Of a stretch of 64,000 nt of DNA, positions 31,622-43,434 are shown piece after piece. The position numbers were made by a program, and so were the translations under genes. The DNA is from Galdieria sulphuraria (Eukaryota; Rhodophyta; Bangiophyceae; Galdieriales; Galdieriaceae): assembly GCF_000341285.1 (NCBI RefSeq), contig NW_005178447.1, positions 116,848 to 180,847 on the forward strand. The letters are read 5' to 3'. Each line of letters starts with the position of its first letter. The first letter of the stretch is position 1. The notes beneath the pieces were generated by a model, which had not been told where the DNA came from, searched no databases, and saw only the letters and a list, made by a program, of their open reading frames with translations.

Positions 31622-34342
31622 TTAACTACAGCTTTCAGGGAATCGCCTCACTATCTTACTATAAATACGCTTCCCATAAGGAGTCGACTTTAAAGATGAC
31701 AAGTGTGGTCTAATAATTTCACAAAACTGTTCCAACTGAGGAGATTGAGCCAATTGTAACGCTCGTTGTACGACATAATTTCCATATGCATCATGTAAAA
31801 GTCTTCCAAGCAGCTCTCGATCGGACATCAACTCGTAGATGAGATGCTTACGAGTTTCTGGGTCAACTTGTTGCAAACACTTTTCAACCACATTAGATGA
31901 AAACTTCTGAACAGATAATTCATAAAGATGACCAGCCAACTGAGCAATAATCTTGGCAATATAAAAGCGATTTTTTAGGTCCAATACATATTGAACTACA
32001 TAATTGCCAAAAGCATCTTGAACCAAAGTAAATGCATTCTCACAAATTTCCATACAGACTTGCTCTTTCTGTAAAGGAATTGCATAATCCAAACATCTTT
32101 GGATGACACAACAGCCATGACGATGAGTAGCCAATTCCACACAATGCGAAACGACGGCATCAAAAATGAATTGATTGTGAGTCGGTGCCACTTTTTGCAA
32201 ACAACGCTGTATTACATGATTTCCATTGACATCTTTCATCAATTGAGAGGCAAAGGGAGTCAACGCTGTACATACAGTGCTTATTTGATCTTCACCTTCC
32301 ATACATTCTATGATTCTTTGAACAACACGAGTTCCATGCATATTCATGGAAACTTGTGCTAAAACACTACAAGTGTTTTGCAAAATAGAAAGCCTTTGTT
32401 GAAAATTACAGCATTCAAACAATTTTTGACAAAGATAATTGCCAAAAGGATCGACCATCAATTCTGGCAAACCATCAAAACATTCCGCTAGAATCATTGC
32501 AATATATGCAGGATTTCCTTCTTCCAATTTCATCTGAAGGAAGCGACATCCGTGTTGATCCTTTGCCAGTTCGAAAATACGTCCAACAATCTCTTCCATG
32601 CTCCATACCTTTGATGTCGAAACATTTCCTGTCAAGGAGGAAATAGAACCAGTTGATGGTGAAACTGAGAATGGTATTATGTTTTTACGATAATTATTTC
32701 CAGAAAGCATAGGATTCTGATGAAGTGAAGAGTTTGTAGTCACCCATGAATGAGAGGAAGATATCGAAGAATAATGAGAAGAATCTGTCGAGGACAAGTA
32801 ATTGGCGTTCATTCCTCTCACAGCTTCTAAATTATTCAAATTACCAAATATTTCTGAGGTCATCGAATGGCTTTTGACTGTTCTTGGAACAGACTTGTTC
32901 GCTGCTGAAGCTGCAGATGCAATTGCCGCTGCTGCTGCTGCTGTTGTTGGTTTCAAACCATCTCTATAAAATAAGTTGGGCTCTGATTCATTGGATAATG
33001 TTGCGCAAGGCATACTTGAATGAATGACAGCATTTTGACTTTGTAAAGAAATAGAGTCATTTCGACAATTTCCTAACAATTTGGAGTTGTCCAAAAAGGA
33101 AGGTGATGAAGATGATACACCTCGAGATAAAGAACTGGATATATCTCCTTCAAAACAGAGTGATGAGTTGCTTTGAACATTGGAAATATCAAATGATTCG
33201 CTCCATAAAGGACCAGAGTTGATAGGTCCTTGCATATACATTCCATTCCAACTAGCTTGTTCCCAAAGAGGTCCCTTTGCTGCACTTCTTGGACCTATAT
33301 GAGAGTCTTGTTCTATTATAGGATTGAGAACGCCAGCTGAAGAGCCAAAGTAAAGACTAGCCATAGGCAAGTGTTGCTTTTCTGAGCCACAAGCTATATT
33401 TTCATGATATTCTATACTCAAAACTTTCTGATCCCAACTTCAATACAAACAATGTTAAGCTTACCTTTGATATTATTATTATTATTATCTGTCAATACGA
33501 ATGTTCCTTCAACATGACTAGAGTCTTCTGCAGCATCTATTTTCAAGTTGGACACAATACCTTCATCCAAATGGATACGCTCTCCATCTATAGAAATTTC
33601 TGACTCTGTTCTCGGTAAAGAAGCCAAAGATGCCATAGAGTCGTCTCTTAACAAACTAGTTCTTGGACGCATTTTCCTCCACTCTCGAAAAATAAGGTCG
33701 TCCACCGACGCATCTGAGTCTTGTCTCCTTAGGCTTCGTTCAACAACATTTGTAGAACTTTCCAATCCCAAACCCTATCAAACAAACCATATATGAAAAC
33801 TCGTCTTCTTTACAAACAACAGTTCCTTACTGGTTGACTGTTTGATGAAGACTGCTCGTGAAGATCATCGGCAGTGGACAAAAAAGCCCCAGAATAACTA
33901 GCCTAAAGTACAAGAAATGAAAACATAAGTTGAATACTTGCGCATTAACCAATTTTTGGCTACTCACTCTGAACGCAAAAAGCGAGTGAGACTGTATCTG
34001 TAAGTTGGAAGGGGCCGAGTATGCTTCTGTCTGTTTGAGGGGCAACAGAACACTGTGTCGATATTCATATTCCGGTGCTGAAAGACTTTGAGGTTGTTCT
34101 TCCTTTTCCAAAGATACCTCCACTTCCGAAGTTGCCATATAATCCGAACTTTTCCAATCTGGTGACAACGAAAATAGCATGGGTGAGGTTCTTGGATCAA
34201 AAGAGCCTGTCTGAAGAGTGCTTGTTTCGGGAGAAATAGAGTTTGCGTTTTTCGCACCCCCAACGTCATCTTGAAAACGTAGAGTGGGGTTACTATAATC
34301 CTGCATGGTTAAGTCTACCATAGGTTTCAAGCCAACGTTCAT
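31622..34342 (-). CDS. PUM: Pumilio-family (PUF) RNA-binding translational regulator
   Basis: Four exons on the minus strand (34342-33968, about 33901-33832, 33774 to about 33465, about 33423-31622). The first 450 residues are low complexity, with Ser-rich runs, a poly-Ala stretch and poly-Asn from an ATT repeat, and phospho-site-like RRQDSDASVDDLIF and DDSMASLASLP. The C-terminal 330 residues form eight PUF repeats. Base-contact triads read by eye, repeats 1-8: CR-Q, NY-Q, TR-Q, NH-Q, CC-Q, NY-Q, SN-E, NY-Q. That is close to human PUM1, so binding of UGUANAUA-type sites in 3' UTRs is expected, repressing or stabilising mRNAs. The last intron is only about 41 nt. Confidence 0.92.
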
Positions 34343-35262
34343 AACAACATAAAACCAGTCCAGAAGCTCTTAATGTTTGGTTTTCTTGCAGTTTCAACGT
34401 ACAAAAGTTTTCAAACTACACAACACGATACAATTTCGGAATGTAGTCTCAATGGCGCAAAGCAATACTACAAAAGACTATTCGAAAACACTTGGAAGCT
34501 CTATCTATTCCAAAGCCACACAAGCCTAATTGCTTTCAATGCAGAAGAGCCTTTTTGTTCGCTACACTTTCCACCTTTGTTGTTATACTATTTTTATGTC
34601 GCCACCAAGTCGAGTGAAACGGTTGTACCCAATAGCGGCGTGGAATCAAGATGGAGATTACAGCTCCACTTTAACTGAATGTGCTATTTCCCCTTTGCGT
34701 TTCTTCTTCTGGGATTATTTGGGTTTTTAGGCTGGAAAAGGAACACGTGCATTTTTCTCATGCGCGCCAAAATTCATTCAATTCGTGGCTATTCTTTCCC
34801 ATTTGGAGAATTCGCTTCCTCATATGGGACTTCTCATATCTATAACAATTGCCTTTTACTGAATGAGACTGTTTCTTGTTGAAGAAGAAGAGATGAAATC
34901 ATCCTATTATTATGATATTTCCTGAAGAGTTTGTATGGACATAGAATATGGAATGTCACAACCTATGGCTTTATACAAACTTATCTATTCTGCAATAATA
35001 GAACTCATTCCATTCAATATTCAAACCATTATAGAAATAATTGTATTTTATCCAACTTTTCATATACTGATAGCTTTTCCTTTTATTCATCTTTTGAATG
35101 GTAACTAGCCCTTTTGCAAAATAGTGGTCTTTACCAAGTCTTATTACAATACTTCAAACTACAAAAATATGTTATTGGTATCTTGATTCTACATATTTTG
35201 CTTCCAAGTGCATCAATTTCCAAAACTACCGTTCAATCATTCTCTTATTGCAAGTAAATGAA
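34343..35262. other. Divergent intergenic region PUM / UTP21
   Basis: About 920 bp between divergent starts. A 101-codon frame begins with ATG at 34373 and a 44-codon frame at 34599 (MSPPSRVKRLYPIAAWNQDG); neither resembles a known family and both lie where the PUM 5' UTR and promoter should be, so I do not call them. Remainder A+T-rich. Confidence 0.4.
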
Positions 35263-38177
35263 ATGTTAGAACCCTATCGGACGCTCGGCCTAGTCAATGG
35301 CAATACCGCCAAACCCTTCTTGCAACGCCGTTCTACAGAATACTTTATCACTTGTGCAATAGACTCAGTCTTACAGTTGTATGATATATCCAAATTGAGA
35401 TTAAAAGGATGTTCTCCTATTCTCGTTTGTGGTGATACAGAGACCGTCATTAAGAGCATAGTCTGCTGGAAAGATTGGACGTATGTCGCTTCCTTCGATA
35501 CCATTTTGGTATTTTATCGCTTGCAATTGAAGGAGAATTGGAAGGAACATACGAAAGAAATTTCTCACTTGTTAATATTTGGTACTGTGCTGCTAAGTGT
35601 TTCTTCTGCAGAACAAAGAGTCATTGTGTGGGATCTGACTTCACATGAGAAAGTTGCAGAGTTTTATTTATCCGTAGGCTTTGTAGTTACTTGTGTTGAA
35701 CATCCAGAAACGTAAGAGATTGTTGGTTTCAAGTTGAACTGTCCTGTACTTACCCTTTGTTCAGTTATCTCAACAAAGTATTATTAGCAAGTGAACAAGG
35801 TCATTTGCAGCTTTGGAACGTACGCTCTTGTCGCTTGCTTTATGAATATGAAAGTTTTGGTTCTACTATTACGAGTATGCGTTCTACGCCAGCTCTTGAT
35901 ATTGTCGCTTTGGGTCTCGCAGACGGCCGTACAATATTATTCCACCTTAAAAGAAACCAAACCGTCATGGAATTTTTTCACCAGAAAAGTAATCAAAATG
36001 TGAATACGAGTCTCTCAAGGAATCATCTTTCTATGGATCAAATGCCTTTTGATGGCTGTCCTGTATTGGATATTGCGTTTCGTTCCGATGGCTATTCTGA
36101 AATGGCAGTTTCTTATTCTGATGGTTCCATCGTATTCTTTGATTTGAAGCAAAGAGAAGTAAAATACAAGTTAAGCAAAGTTCATTTAGGAGGTGCTTGG
36201 TTTATCCAGTATTTACTTGGTGAACCTTTGTTGGTAACTGCTGGACAACGAGATAATTGCATCAAAGTTCATATATCAGATAGAGTTATGGAACCTCCCA
36301 GACTATTGCGTTTTAGAGAAGGACATATGATGCCTCCCATTCGTTTACGTTTTGCAGCAGATAATCCTCGAATACTTCTTTCTTGTAGTATAGATCGAGA
36401 GTTGCGCCTCATATCCCTATTTCGAGATGCCCAAAGTAAAGGACTTTCACAACAAGTATCATCTTTGATTGGAGGAAAGAGAAAGAGAAAGCATTTAAGG
36501 AAACAAAAAGGAATAGAAATTGGAGCTCCTTTGCGCATTCAAGAAGATGTTCGAGGCATACTTCCTCGCATTTGTGCGATTGCAGTAGGATCTCTTAGAG
36601 CTCGAGATGCTGAATTTGCAGATATTGTTACCTGTCATGAAGGTTGTTTGGAAGCATATTGTTGGAAATTGGAAAATGGTACTCTTACTCATAAAGTGTT
36701 ATCCAGAAAGCTATTAACAAAGGATGCCTTTCATAAGAATTCTGTTGGAAAGAAGAAGCATTCGGGATATCGTTTAGAACAAGCTAATTGTGTTGCAATA
36801 TCTCCATGTGGGAATTTCGCATCTATTGGTACCGATTTAGGAATGTTGGACTTGTACAATCTACAATCAGGTTCATATAGAAGTTCCTGGACAGATGATC
36901 AGTGCTCTTCAAGAGCTCATTTACTTGCAGTTACTGGGGTTGAATTTGATAATCTTGGTGAGACACTTGTTTCTGGAAGTATCGATGGGTTGTTGAAGTT
37001 TTGGAGTCGACAGGAACTCAAGTTGTTGTATACCATAGAAATAGGCATTCCTATTGTGCAAGTCGTTTGGGGTTATGTTTGCAATTTGTTAGCCATACTT
37101 TGTGATAATTTTGAAATTCATTTGGTTGATCCTGAAACGAAACAACTTGCTCGTCGTTTTATAGGGCATCAAGGTCCTTTAACGGATGCTCAATTTTCGG
37201 GAGATGGATACTTTTTATTATCGTCATCTTTAGATGGAAGTTTAAGAGTTTGGAATATTCAGTTGGGTCGGTGTGTGGATATATTTGAATTTGAACACGC
37301 TCCTATTTCTATTGCTTTTTCTCCCAACAATGACTTTATTGCAACTTGTCATTCCAACTGTATAGGCATTGCATTGTGGTCTAATCAACATCATTTCAAA
37401 ACAAATGCAGTCGAAAGCCATTCTTCCGTTATAACAAACTCAAAAGAACTTTTAGGTAGACTTCCACATATTGGAGAATTTCAATGGCGTTCTCCATTGT
37501 CCATTCAGAATACTCTTCAGGATCATCTTAATAGGATGCCAAAGAAGGAGAATTTATCATCTTTTACTTTATCAGGAAAACCTCTCCATTATTTACTTAC
37601 TCTTGTGAATTGGGATATTGTGAAGAAACGTAGTCAGCCACAACAACCAGTGAAGAAACAAGCAGAGGCACCTTTCTTTCTATCATCTCATGTATTGGGA
37701 AAGGAATCTACTTTGGATACTTTTCATTCTACTGAAAATATGCATCAGAAAATGAGTGATCATAACGCTTACAGTTTGACCGCATCTCAGTTGATGGCAT
37801 GCCTTTATCAAGGAGGAGATATGGATAATCTAAATGATGGCATTCGAGATGAAGAAGCTTTGCAACTGTTGAGAAAAATGAATCCAACGAGCATTGAGTT
37901 GGAAGTGGAAGGATTGAAAGACTATGATAATGGCAAAGAATGTCGTTTGTTTTTAGAATTTCTCATTCGTCAGTTGCATGCTAGGAGAGATGTCGATCTT
38001 ATAGAATCTGTATTAGCAGTATTTCTCAAAAAACGAGGTTTAGAACTTATTTCTTTCGCAGAAATAGGTAAAGAGTTCCATGAAGCCTTACAAGTACAAA
38101 CCGAGGTAATGGACCAATTGGAATCTCTTTTAGATGAAATCGATGGATGGACCGATGGATTGTCATGGATTTCTTAA
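35263..38177 (+). CDS. UTP21: UTP21/WDR36, SSU processome component
   Basis: Two exons (35263-35711, 35765-38177), 953 residues. N-terminus MLEPYRTLGLVNG and F-x-xRR match UTP21. A double WD40 propeller fills residues about 10-620, with typical repeats (VIVWDLTSHE, LQLWNVRSCR, LRVWNIQLGRCVDIFEF). The C-terminal UTP21 domain follows (MNPTSIELEVEGLKDY, then the helical FLEFLIRQLHARRDVDLIESVLAVFLK). The protein belongs to the U3 snoRNP/UTP-B module that folds the pre-18S rRNA in the nucleolus. A basic stretch KRKRKHLRKQK near residue 390 may be a nuclear or nucleolar signal. Start moved from an upstream TTG to the ATG at 35263. Confidence 0.92.
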
Positions 38178-38253
38178 TTGTCTGGAAGGAACGCATTCCA
38201 ACCCATTATTTTGATTGGAATGAAAGAATCATTATAAGAAAGAATAATATAAT

Positions 38254-38910
38254 ATGGACCAAGAACAGACAAAGTTCCGGGTAACTTGTTATAAACCAGT
38301 AAACACTATGACTACTTTCTCTCCTACTACTCTAGCTCCGTATACGCTTGTCAAGGTGATAGGAAATAACCGAACAAAGAGTCTTTGGATTGGTCAGTTG
38401 GGTTTGGTTGTGGGTCATCATGCATTGGGTGGTTGGCACAAAGTATTCTTAGACTTGAATAATAACAAGCCTATAGTGAAGATACAAAGAAACGCACTGA
38501 GAGTAGTGTATTCGCATGATAAATGGGAAAACTTGTTCAATCAACTAAAACAATATCGAAGATGGATATCGGAGAAAAACAAAAAACAAGCGATTCCCAA
38601 AAAACCAAAGCCTTATCAGTCGATATCATTTTCTGCTTCCGATTTAGGTTGTTTTTCTAAAAGTTTCATTTGGGAGAAGAATAGTTTCAGTCCAACTGCA
38701 ACTAGGCATACTTGTCTTTCTTATGACTGTTTGGAAAGATTATCCGATAGTTCATTGGAAAAATATTGTATACAGTTTCATCTTCCTTTGGAGAAAGGAT
38801 ATAAAAGACAACAACTCATCAACACTATCTTGAATCATTTTCAACAACAGTTCAGTGTAAACGAAGAGGATACGATTGTAAACTTTCTTTCCATGATAAT
38901 GAAAACATAA
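38254..38910 (+). CDS. SAP30-like Sin3-binding protein
   Basis: Single-exon 218-residue protein. The C-terminal 55 residues (SDSSLEKYCIQFHLPLEKG, QQLINTILNHFQQQFSVNEED) match the SAP30 Sin3-binding helices, where a Leu/Tyr helix is followed by a His-Phe and an acidic turn. SAP30 bridges the Sin3-histone deacetylase complex. The N-terminal half (YTLVKVIGNNRTKSLW, IGQLGLVVGHHALGGWHKVFLD) is a conserved-looking strand-rich module whose identity I do not know; animal SAP30 has a Zn finger there, which is missing. Starts about 75 bp after the UTP21 stop, on the same strand. Confidence 0.55.
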   Translation: MDQEQTKFRVTCYKPVNTMTTFSPTTLAPYTLVKVIGNNRTKSLWIGQLGLVVGHHALGGWHKVFLDLNNNKPIVKIQRNALRVVYSHDKWENLFNQLKQYRRWISEKNKKQAIPKKPKPYQSISFSASDLGCFSKSFIWEKNSFSPTATRHTCLSYDCLERLSDSSLEKYCIQFHLPLEKGYKRQQLINTILNHFQQQFSVNEEDTIVNFLSMIMKT

Positions 38911-38954
38911 AGACAAACACATATTGCTTTATGAAGTGTATCATTTCCTTTCGA

Positions 38955-40065
38955 TTAAGAATTGACAGCTAAATTCCAATACTCTTTGGTATCACAAACG
39001 ATTTGTTGTTTATCCAATGTGGCAAGTTGTTGCATCATTTCGGTTGTTAATGCAAAGCCACAATCAAAGTTTTCTTCTATTCTTTTGGGTGTAACACTTT
39101 TGCAAGATTCGGTTACTTTTGATTTCATAAACATATATATATGATTTTACTTACCTTTTAGGTATCACAGAAACTCCTTTATTGCGAGCCCAAGCCAAAC
39201 AAACTTGAGCAGGAGTCTTTCCAAGTTGTTGTGCTATTTTCTGAACGAGAGGATCTTGCAAAGGTCCCATTCTACCACTTCCCAAAGGTGAATATGCAGT
39301 TACATGAATATTATGTTTGGCACAAAAGGCTCTCAAATCTTCTTGTTGATTGTAAATGTGCATTTCTATTTGATTCACTGCGGGTTGAATCTGTCGTGAA
39401 TTGAGTCTTTCTCTGGGACAATGAAGTATTCAAGACATACGAACCTCACAATAAGTCATCAAGTCCAACAACTCGACAATATGAAAATTGGATACTCCAA
39501 TATTCTTCACGAGTCCACTATGCACCAAAGACTCCATCGCTTGCCAAGTCTCTTTCAAAGATACACTAACAAGTCGAGGCTTTCTGTTGGAGTCAAGTGG
39601 CATAGCAATATCTCCTGTAATAGGAAGTCCAGTATATTCAAAAGCAACTGGCCAATGCTGATAACCACATAACTTGTAAGAATATTCTCTTAAACGAGGC
39701 CATTCATAACTTACCACAAGATACAAGTCCAAGTATTCCAATCCCAAATCGCTCAAGGTCTGTTTACAAGCAGCAACGACGTGCTCCTTCTTATGACAAG
39801 TGTTCCATAGTTTGGAAGTGACAAATAAATCCTCTCTTTTACACTTTCCACTGGAAAAGATGGTTTGAAAAACTCGACCAATTTCTTTCTCGTTACAATA
39901 AGCAGCAGCACAGTCAATATGACGATAACCAGTCTGAACAGCAAGATCAACTGCTTCTCCTACAACTCCAGGTTCAGCTTTCCAGGTACCAAAACCTATC
40001 ATAGGTATATCATGTCCAGTATAGCGGCTACCTGAATAGAGTTTGGCTGATAAACTACTCGTCAT
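38955..40065 (-). CDS. Aldo/keto reductase
   Basis: Three exons (40065-39445, 39390-39155, 39096-38955), 332 residues. Catalytic tetrad in order: Asp in GYRHIDCA, Tyr in AAYCNEKEIG, Lys in FVTSKLWN. The usual active-site His sits in the text DLYLVVSYEWP: the normal LIHWP position reads VSYEWP, so the His is replaced by Tyr or is shifted. C-terminal NADPH site includes IPK|SVTPKRIEENF, joined across the 58-nt last intron, and GVSNF and AVNQIEMH before it. NADPH-dependent reduction of aldehydes or sugars is expected; substrate not predictable. A divergent DUF155 gene starts 120 bp upstream. Confidence 0.85.
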
Positions 40066-40184
40066 GACAATTGATAACAATACTCCAAAATGACGCCCTT
40101 ACATGACTTGTCCACGAGTCAACTGTTATAGACTTGGTGAGGGAAGAAGAGATCGGTTGCTGTTGGTAACGATATTGTGAGACG

Positions 40185-41709
40185 ATGAGTTGGAAAGAAG
40201 AGCAATCTCCTTTATTATCTATCAACTTGAGTCCTCCTAAAAATATAAAGAGTAAGGCTTGTATGTGGACGTGAGGAAAAAGAATAAAGTGTGTTACTAG
40301 TTGCGTCGTTCGAACAAGGAAGAAGAACAGGTGCACCCCAAATATCCGTACGAAGTGATGCAACGAAAATGAAAGTAACTGAGTGTTATAGAATAGGATA
40401 CAATTGCTTCTCGTAGAGCTGCATATGGTGGAAAGAAAAGACTGGAACGTTTACGAGCACCTGTTGAAACGGGACAGGAAATGCCTTGGACAGGAAGACT
40501 CAGGTTGGAGCTATTGAGATGAATAACTTTTTGAATCTGAAGATATTATCTTTTTCTTTGTAGTGTCTATTGTACTTGCAATACTTATTCTCTCCGTGAT
40601 CTATTTGGAAACTTGTTAAACAAATATCCTGAAGGTGCTCGAAGGTTTGGTACTCGTGACGTTGTCCATTTGAGGTTGGTTGAGTTTGGTTACCACTTAG
40701 CCTTTGTCATGGCCAAGTTGTGAATAGACTTCCTAGAATAGATGGCCAAGACGGTGAAGACGACGCTGTTTGGTGGGTAGGAATTGAAGACCCTCGTGGT
40801 TCCGACGTTTTCTTTTTTTCATATGGAGTTGTGGTGCTATGGGGACTTTCAGAAGGTGCTGAATGGCAGTTGTTAGATTGGTTGAAAAATTTTGAAAATG
40901 GTCGTCTTGAAGGAGAAGCCGAGAAGGAATTTCTCGTTTATAGTTATGATCAATTTTCAGTGAGTGCCCAAAGATACTTCTGAGTGTATTTTCAACTACA
41001 AGTGTATTAGGAAGAGGAACTTGCGAAAGTCTTAGAAGATCAAGTTTGCCTTTCTTCTTTGCTTTCCGATGAGACTTTGGTTCGTGTGAAACTTGCCTTG
41101 TCACATGGAGCAGCACAGTCAACCAAACTGGGAGCTTTTGAGACTGCTATTGATAATGTGATTGATAGAACTCAGGTATTTTTGCTTTGAAATGAATATG
41201 GAGCTAGTCATAATGGTAACTATTTTTTATTTTAAAGGCATTACCAGCACAAATGGCAAATCAAGGCAAACTGAATATTAGTCAACGAGAACTGTTAAAG
41301 CTTAGTGGAGAACTTTATATGTATAAGGCTTATATTCATTTGCAATCGGATGTTTTGGATATTCCAGGTATTTTAACGAGTATATGAGTGCTTTGTTCCA
41401 TCTCAATGAACGGAATAGATTGGTTTTGGGATAATGAAGATGTTGAACCTTTGTATGGAAAGATGGCAAGATATTTAGATATCAAACCTCGTGTCAATGT
41501 ACTCAATACTCGTTTAGAAACTATCAATTCAATGTGAGTTGAAAGCGTAGTACGTAGAAGTGGAAATAACTTGTTTTAGGTATGATTTATTTCGAACAGA
41601 GTTACATGTTCGTACTGACCAAAGATTGGAGTGGATAATCATTTGGCTTATTGTTATCGAAGTAGTTTTACAAGTTTTTGGCATGTTTATAGGAGTGACC
41701 ACGATATGA
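40185..41709 (+). CDS. RMD1/RMND1 family (DUF155) membrane protein
   Basis: At least eight short exons. Clear core: VYCTCNTYSLRDLFGNLL, RDVVHLR then IDGQDGE, SDVFFFSYGVVVLWGLSE, FLVYSYDQFSEEEL, LSSLLSDETLVRVKLALSHG, AQSTKLGAFE and a C-terminal membrane helix near WIIIWLIVIEVVLQVFGMF. This is the DUF155 family (yeast Rmd1/Rmd8, human RMND1), membrane proteins of mitochondria or vacuole/ER linked to mitochondrial translation and tubulin. Exon 1 (MSWKEEQSPLLSINLSP, from 40185) and the joins up to DTIASRRAAYGG are tentative; the rest is firm. Junctions were chosen to keep the frame and match the family. Confidence 0.78.
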
Positions 41710-41718
41710 ATAAATGAA

Positions 41719-41742
41719 ATATATATATATATATATATATAT
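41719..41742. repeat. (AT)n microsatellite
   Basis: About 24 bases of AT repeat just 3' of the DUF155 stop codon at 41709. Confidence 0.85.
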
Positions 41743-41997
41743 GCTATGCTAGTTGTGTTTTATTCTAGTTATTTTCTTATGACTCATTATGGATGTATAA
41801 CATTTTTAGACTTTTTAAAATAGCTAGTATGCAGATTGGTATAATGATGGAAAAGGATGTTTTTGCCAAGAAGAATGATCGATTGATTGAGGGTGCGTAA
41901 AGATGTCCCTTTGGAAATCTCTCCACAAAAGATTTTTTAAGAGAATTTGTCATATCCTTCTTTTATAGCTTCTGTTTGATTATTTGTGGGGCGTCGA

Positions 41998-42705
41998 ATG
42001 TTGGATGCAGTCTCACCATTTGGAGTCGTGAGATATTCATCCTTGTACAATGGAAATAGGAGAAGAAATAATAAAAAGTTACAGGATGGAAAATATGATT
42101 ATCATAAAGAATTAGAAGAAAGGTCAGGGTATTTGGATACTATTCCCGAGGAAACCAGGGTGAAGGAGGCCCTCAAGTTGGAGGAGGAACCAACTTTGGA
42201 AGAGTGTTCCTGTCCGTTATCACAACAACAGATATGTAAAGAAGAAGAACAGTTTGTGAAAACTCAAGAAAAGGGATATAAGTGGTCACAGAGGACCACC
42301 GAAGGTCGTAGTGTATGGACTGATCGATTGGAACTGGAAGAGGAGACACTAGCAGCCCCCCAAACGAGGATAAACCTAGTTTCTCAAGCAGTTGATATAA
42401 CACGGAATACAATCTACTCTATCTCAGAGGATAGTTATGGCAATAATGAGAGGAAAGAACCGTTATCACCTTCGACAGATTGGCAAGGATGGTTGTTATT
42501 ACCCAAGGTATCTATGCTTGTGTATATAGATATATATTGTATATCTGAATACTCTTTGTGTTATTAGATCAAATCTTTGGCACTTGATTTTCTACTATGC
42601 TACATTGAAGGTGTTACTCTTCGTCCAGAAACCATTCAAATGATAAGAAGGAAATATACTAATAGCAACGGGAAGGAAACGTTTAAGAAGAAGAAAAACA
42701 ACTAA
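41998..42705 (+). CDS. Hypothetical Glu/Lys-rich protein, family not recognised
   Basis: One intron within a frame of about 215 residues: first exon to about 42508, second from 42569 to 42705. The first 100 residues are charged and low complexity (NRRRNNKKLQDGKYD, EEPTLEECSC), then SAQ-like helices and the C-terminal block WQGWLLLPK|IKSLALDFLLCYIEGVTLRPETIQMIRRKY. The last block looks like a folded conserved element, but I cannot name it. The true start may be upstream, since a spliced leader exon at 41830 (MQIGIMMEKDVFAKK) is conceivable although its phase does not fit. Followed by a small mitochondrial-type gene. Confidence 0.45.
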
Positions 42706-42939
42706 GTATGGTTTGTTGTGAGTGTATTATGTTGTGGGAAAGAGGGTTGATTGGAAATGCTCTGTAGACAAACATCTGTTGTTGTATTATTATATGAAAT
42801 AGTTGATAATATTGTTTGTAAGGATTGTTGATAAATGTACTTTTGAACCACCGACCTTTGAAAGTATTGTTTTTCCAGTTGAGAAGAAGAATATTCATTT
42901 GGCCTTATTTCCATTTTCCCTTAAGCGTTGGTGAAGAAG

Positions 42940-43362
42940 ATGAGTGCCACTGCAGCCACGGGTCAATATTCAAGCTTATTAACCGTAAGTTGGTTATACA
43001 CATTCAATATGGTTCGAATATGAACAAAAGAAAACCCTTAGTTTCTAAGAATTGGCGCCTTTGTGTTTGGGGTAGCAGCGGGTTTTGGAAGTGCAGTGAG
43101 TTGTATATTCCTCTTAGAGTGAAAGATATATTCAAGTTGGTATTCTAGTCTGCTGAGCATCGTAAAAGAGAGAAAATCTTGATTTCTAAAGTTCGTGAAC
43201 GAGATGCCAAAATTGAATCGTTGGAAAGTGAACTTAAGCAGTTGAAAGGTATTTGGGTTATATAAAGTCTTCGATATTATATATATATATATATTTGTTG
43301 TAGGGGAAATACCAGTCTCTACAGGTGATCCGGTTCAAGATTGGTTGAACCAATTGGAATAA
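42940..43362 (+). CDS. Small membrane protein, ATP synthase subunit e-like
   Basis: Four short exons code for about 81 residues: MSATAATGQYSSLLT, FLRIGAFVFGVAAGFGSA, SAEHRKREKILISKV...ELKQLK, GEIPVSTGDPVQDWLNQLE. One N-terminal membrane segment with a G-x-x-x-G-like small-residue face (FGVAAGFGSA) is followed by a charged coiled coil. That layout fits subunit e of mitochondrial F1Fo-ATP synthase, which shapes dimers and cristae. The match is one of layout and length, not of strict motifs. Introns of 50-60 nt keep the frame. The third intron carries a TA microsatellite. Confidence 0.45.
43276..43294. repeat. (TA)n microsatellite in an intron
   Basis: TA run of about 19 bases inside the last intron of the subunit-e-like gene. 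Confidence 0.8.
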
Positions 43363-43434
43363 GAACTTATGTAGAAGAACTGTTCTTGTCAACTATTCTT
43401 ATCATATGAAAATAAACAGTTGTGACCAACATTT

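Noticed and set aside
34373-34882. Overlapping plus-strand frames with Phe/Tyr-rich text in the PUM/UTP21 spacer
   Set aside because: No homology recognised, no reading-frame-preserving introns, and the region should be promoter or UTR of PUM.
40720-41122. Antisense frames across the DUF155 gene
   Set aside because: Shadow frames; the plus strand has the family motifs.
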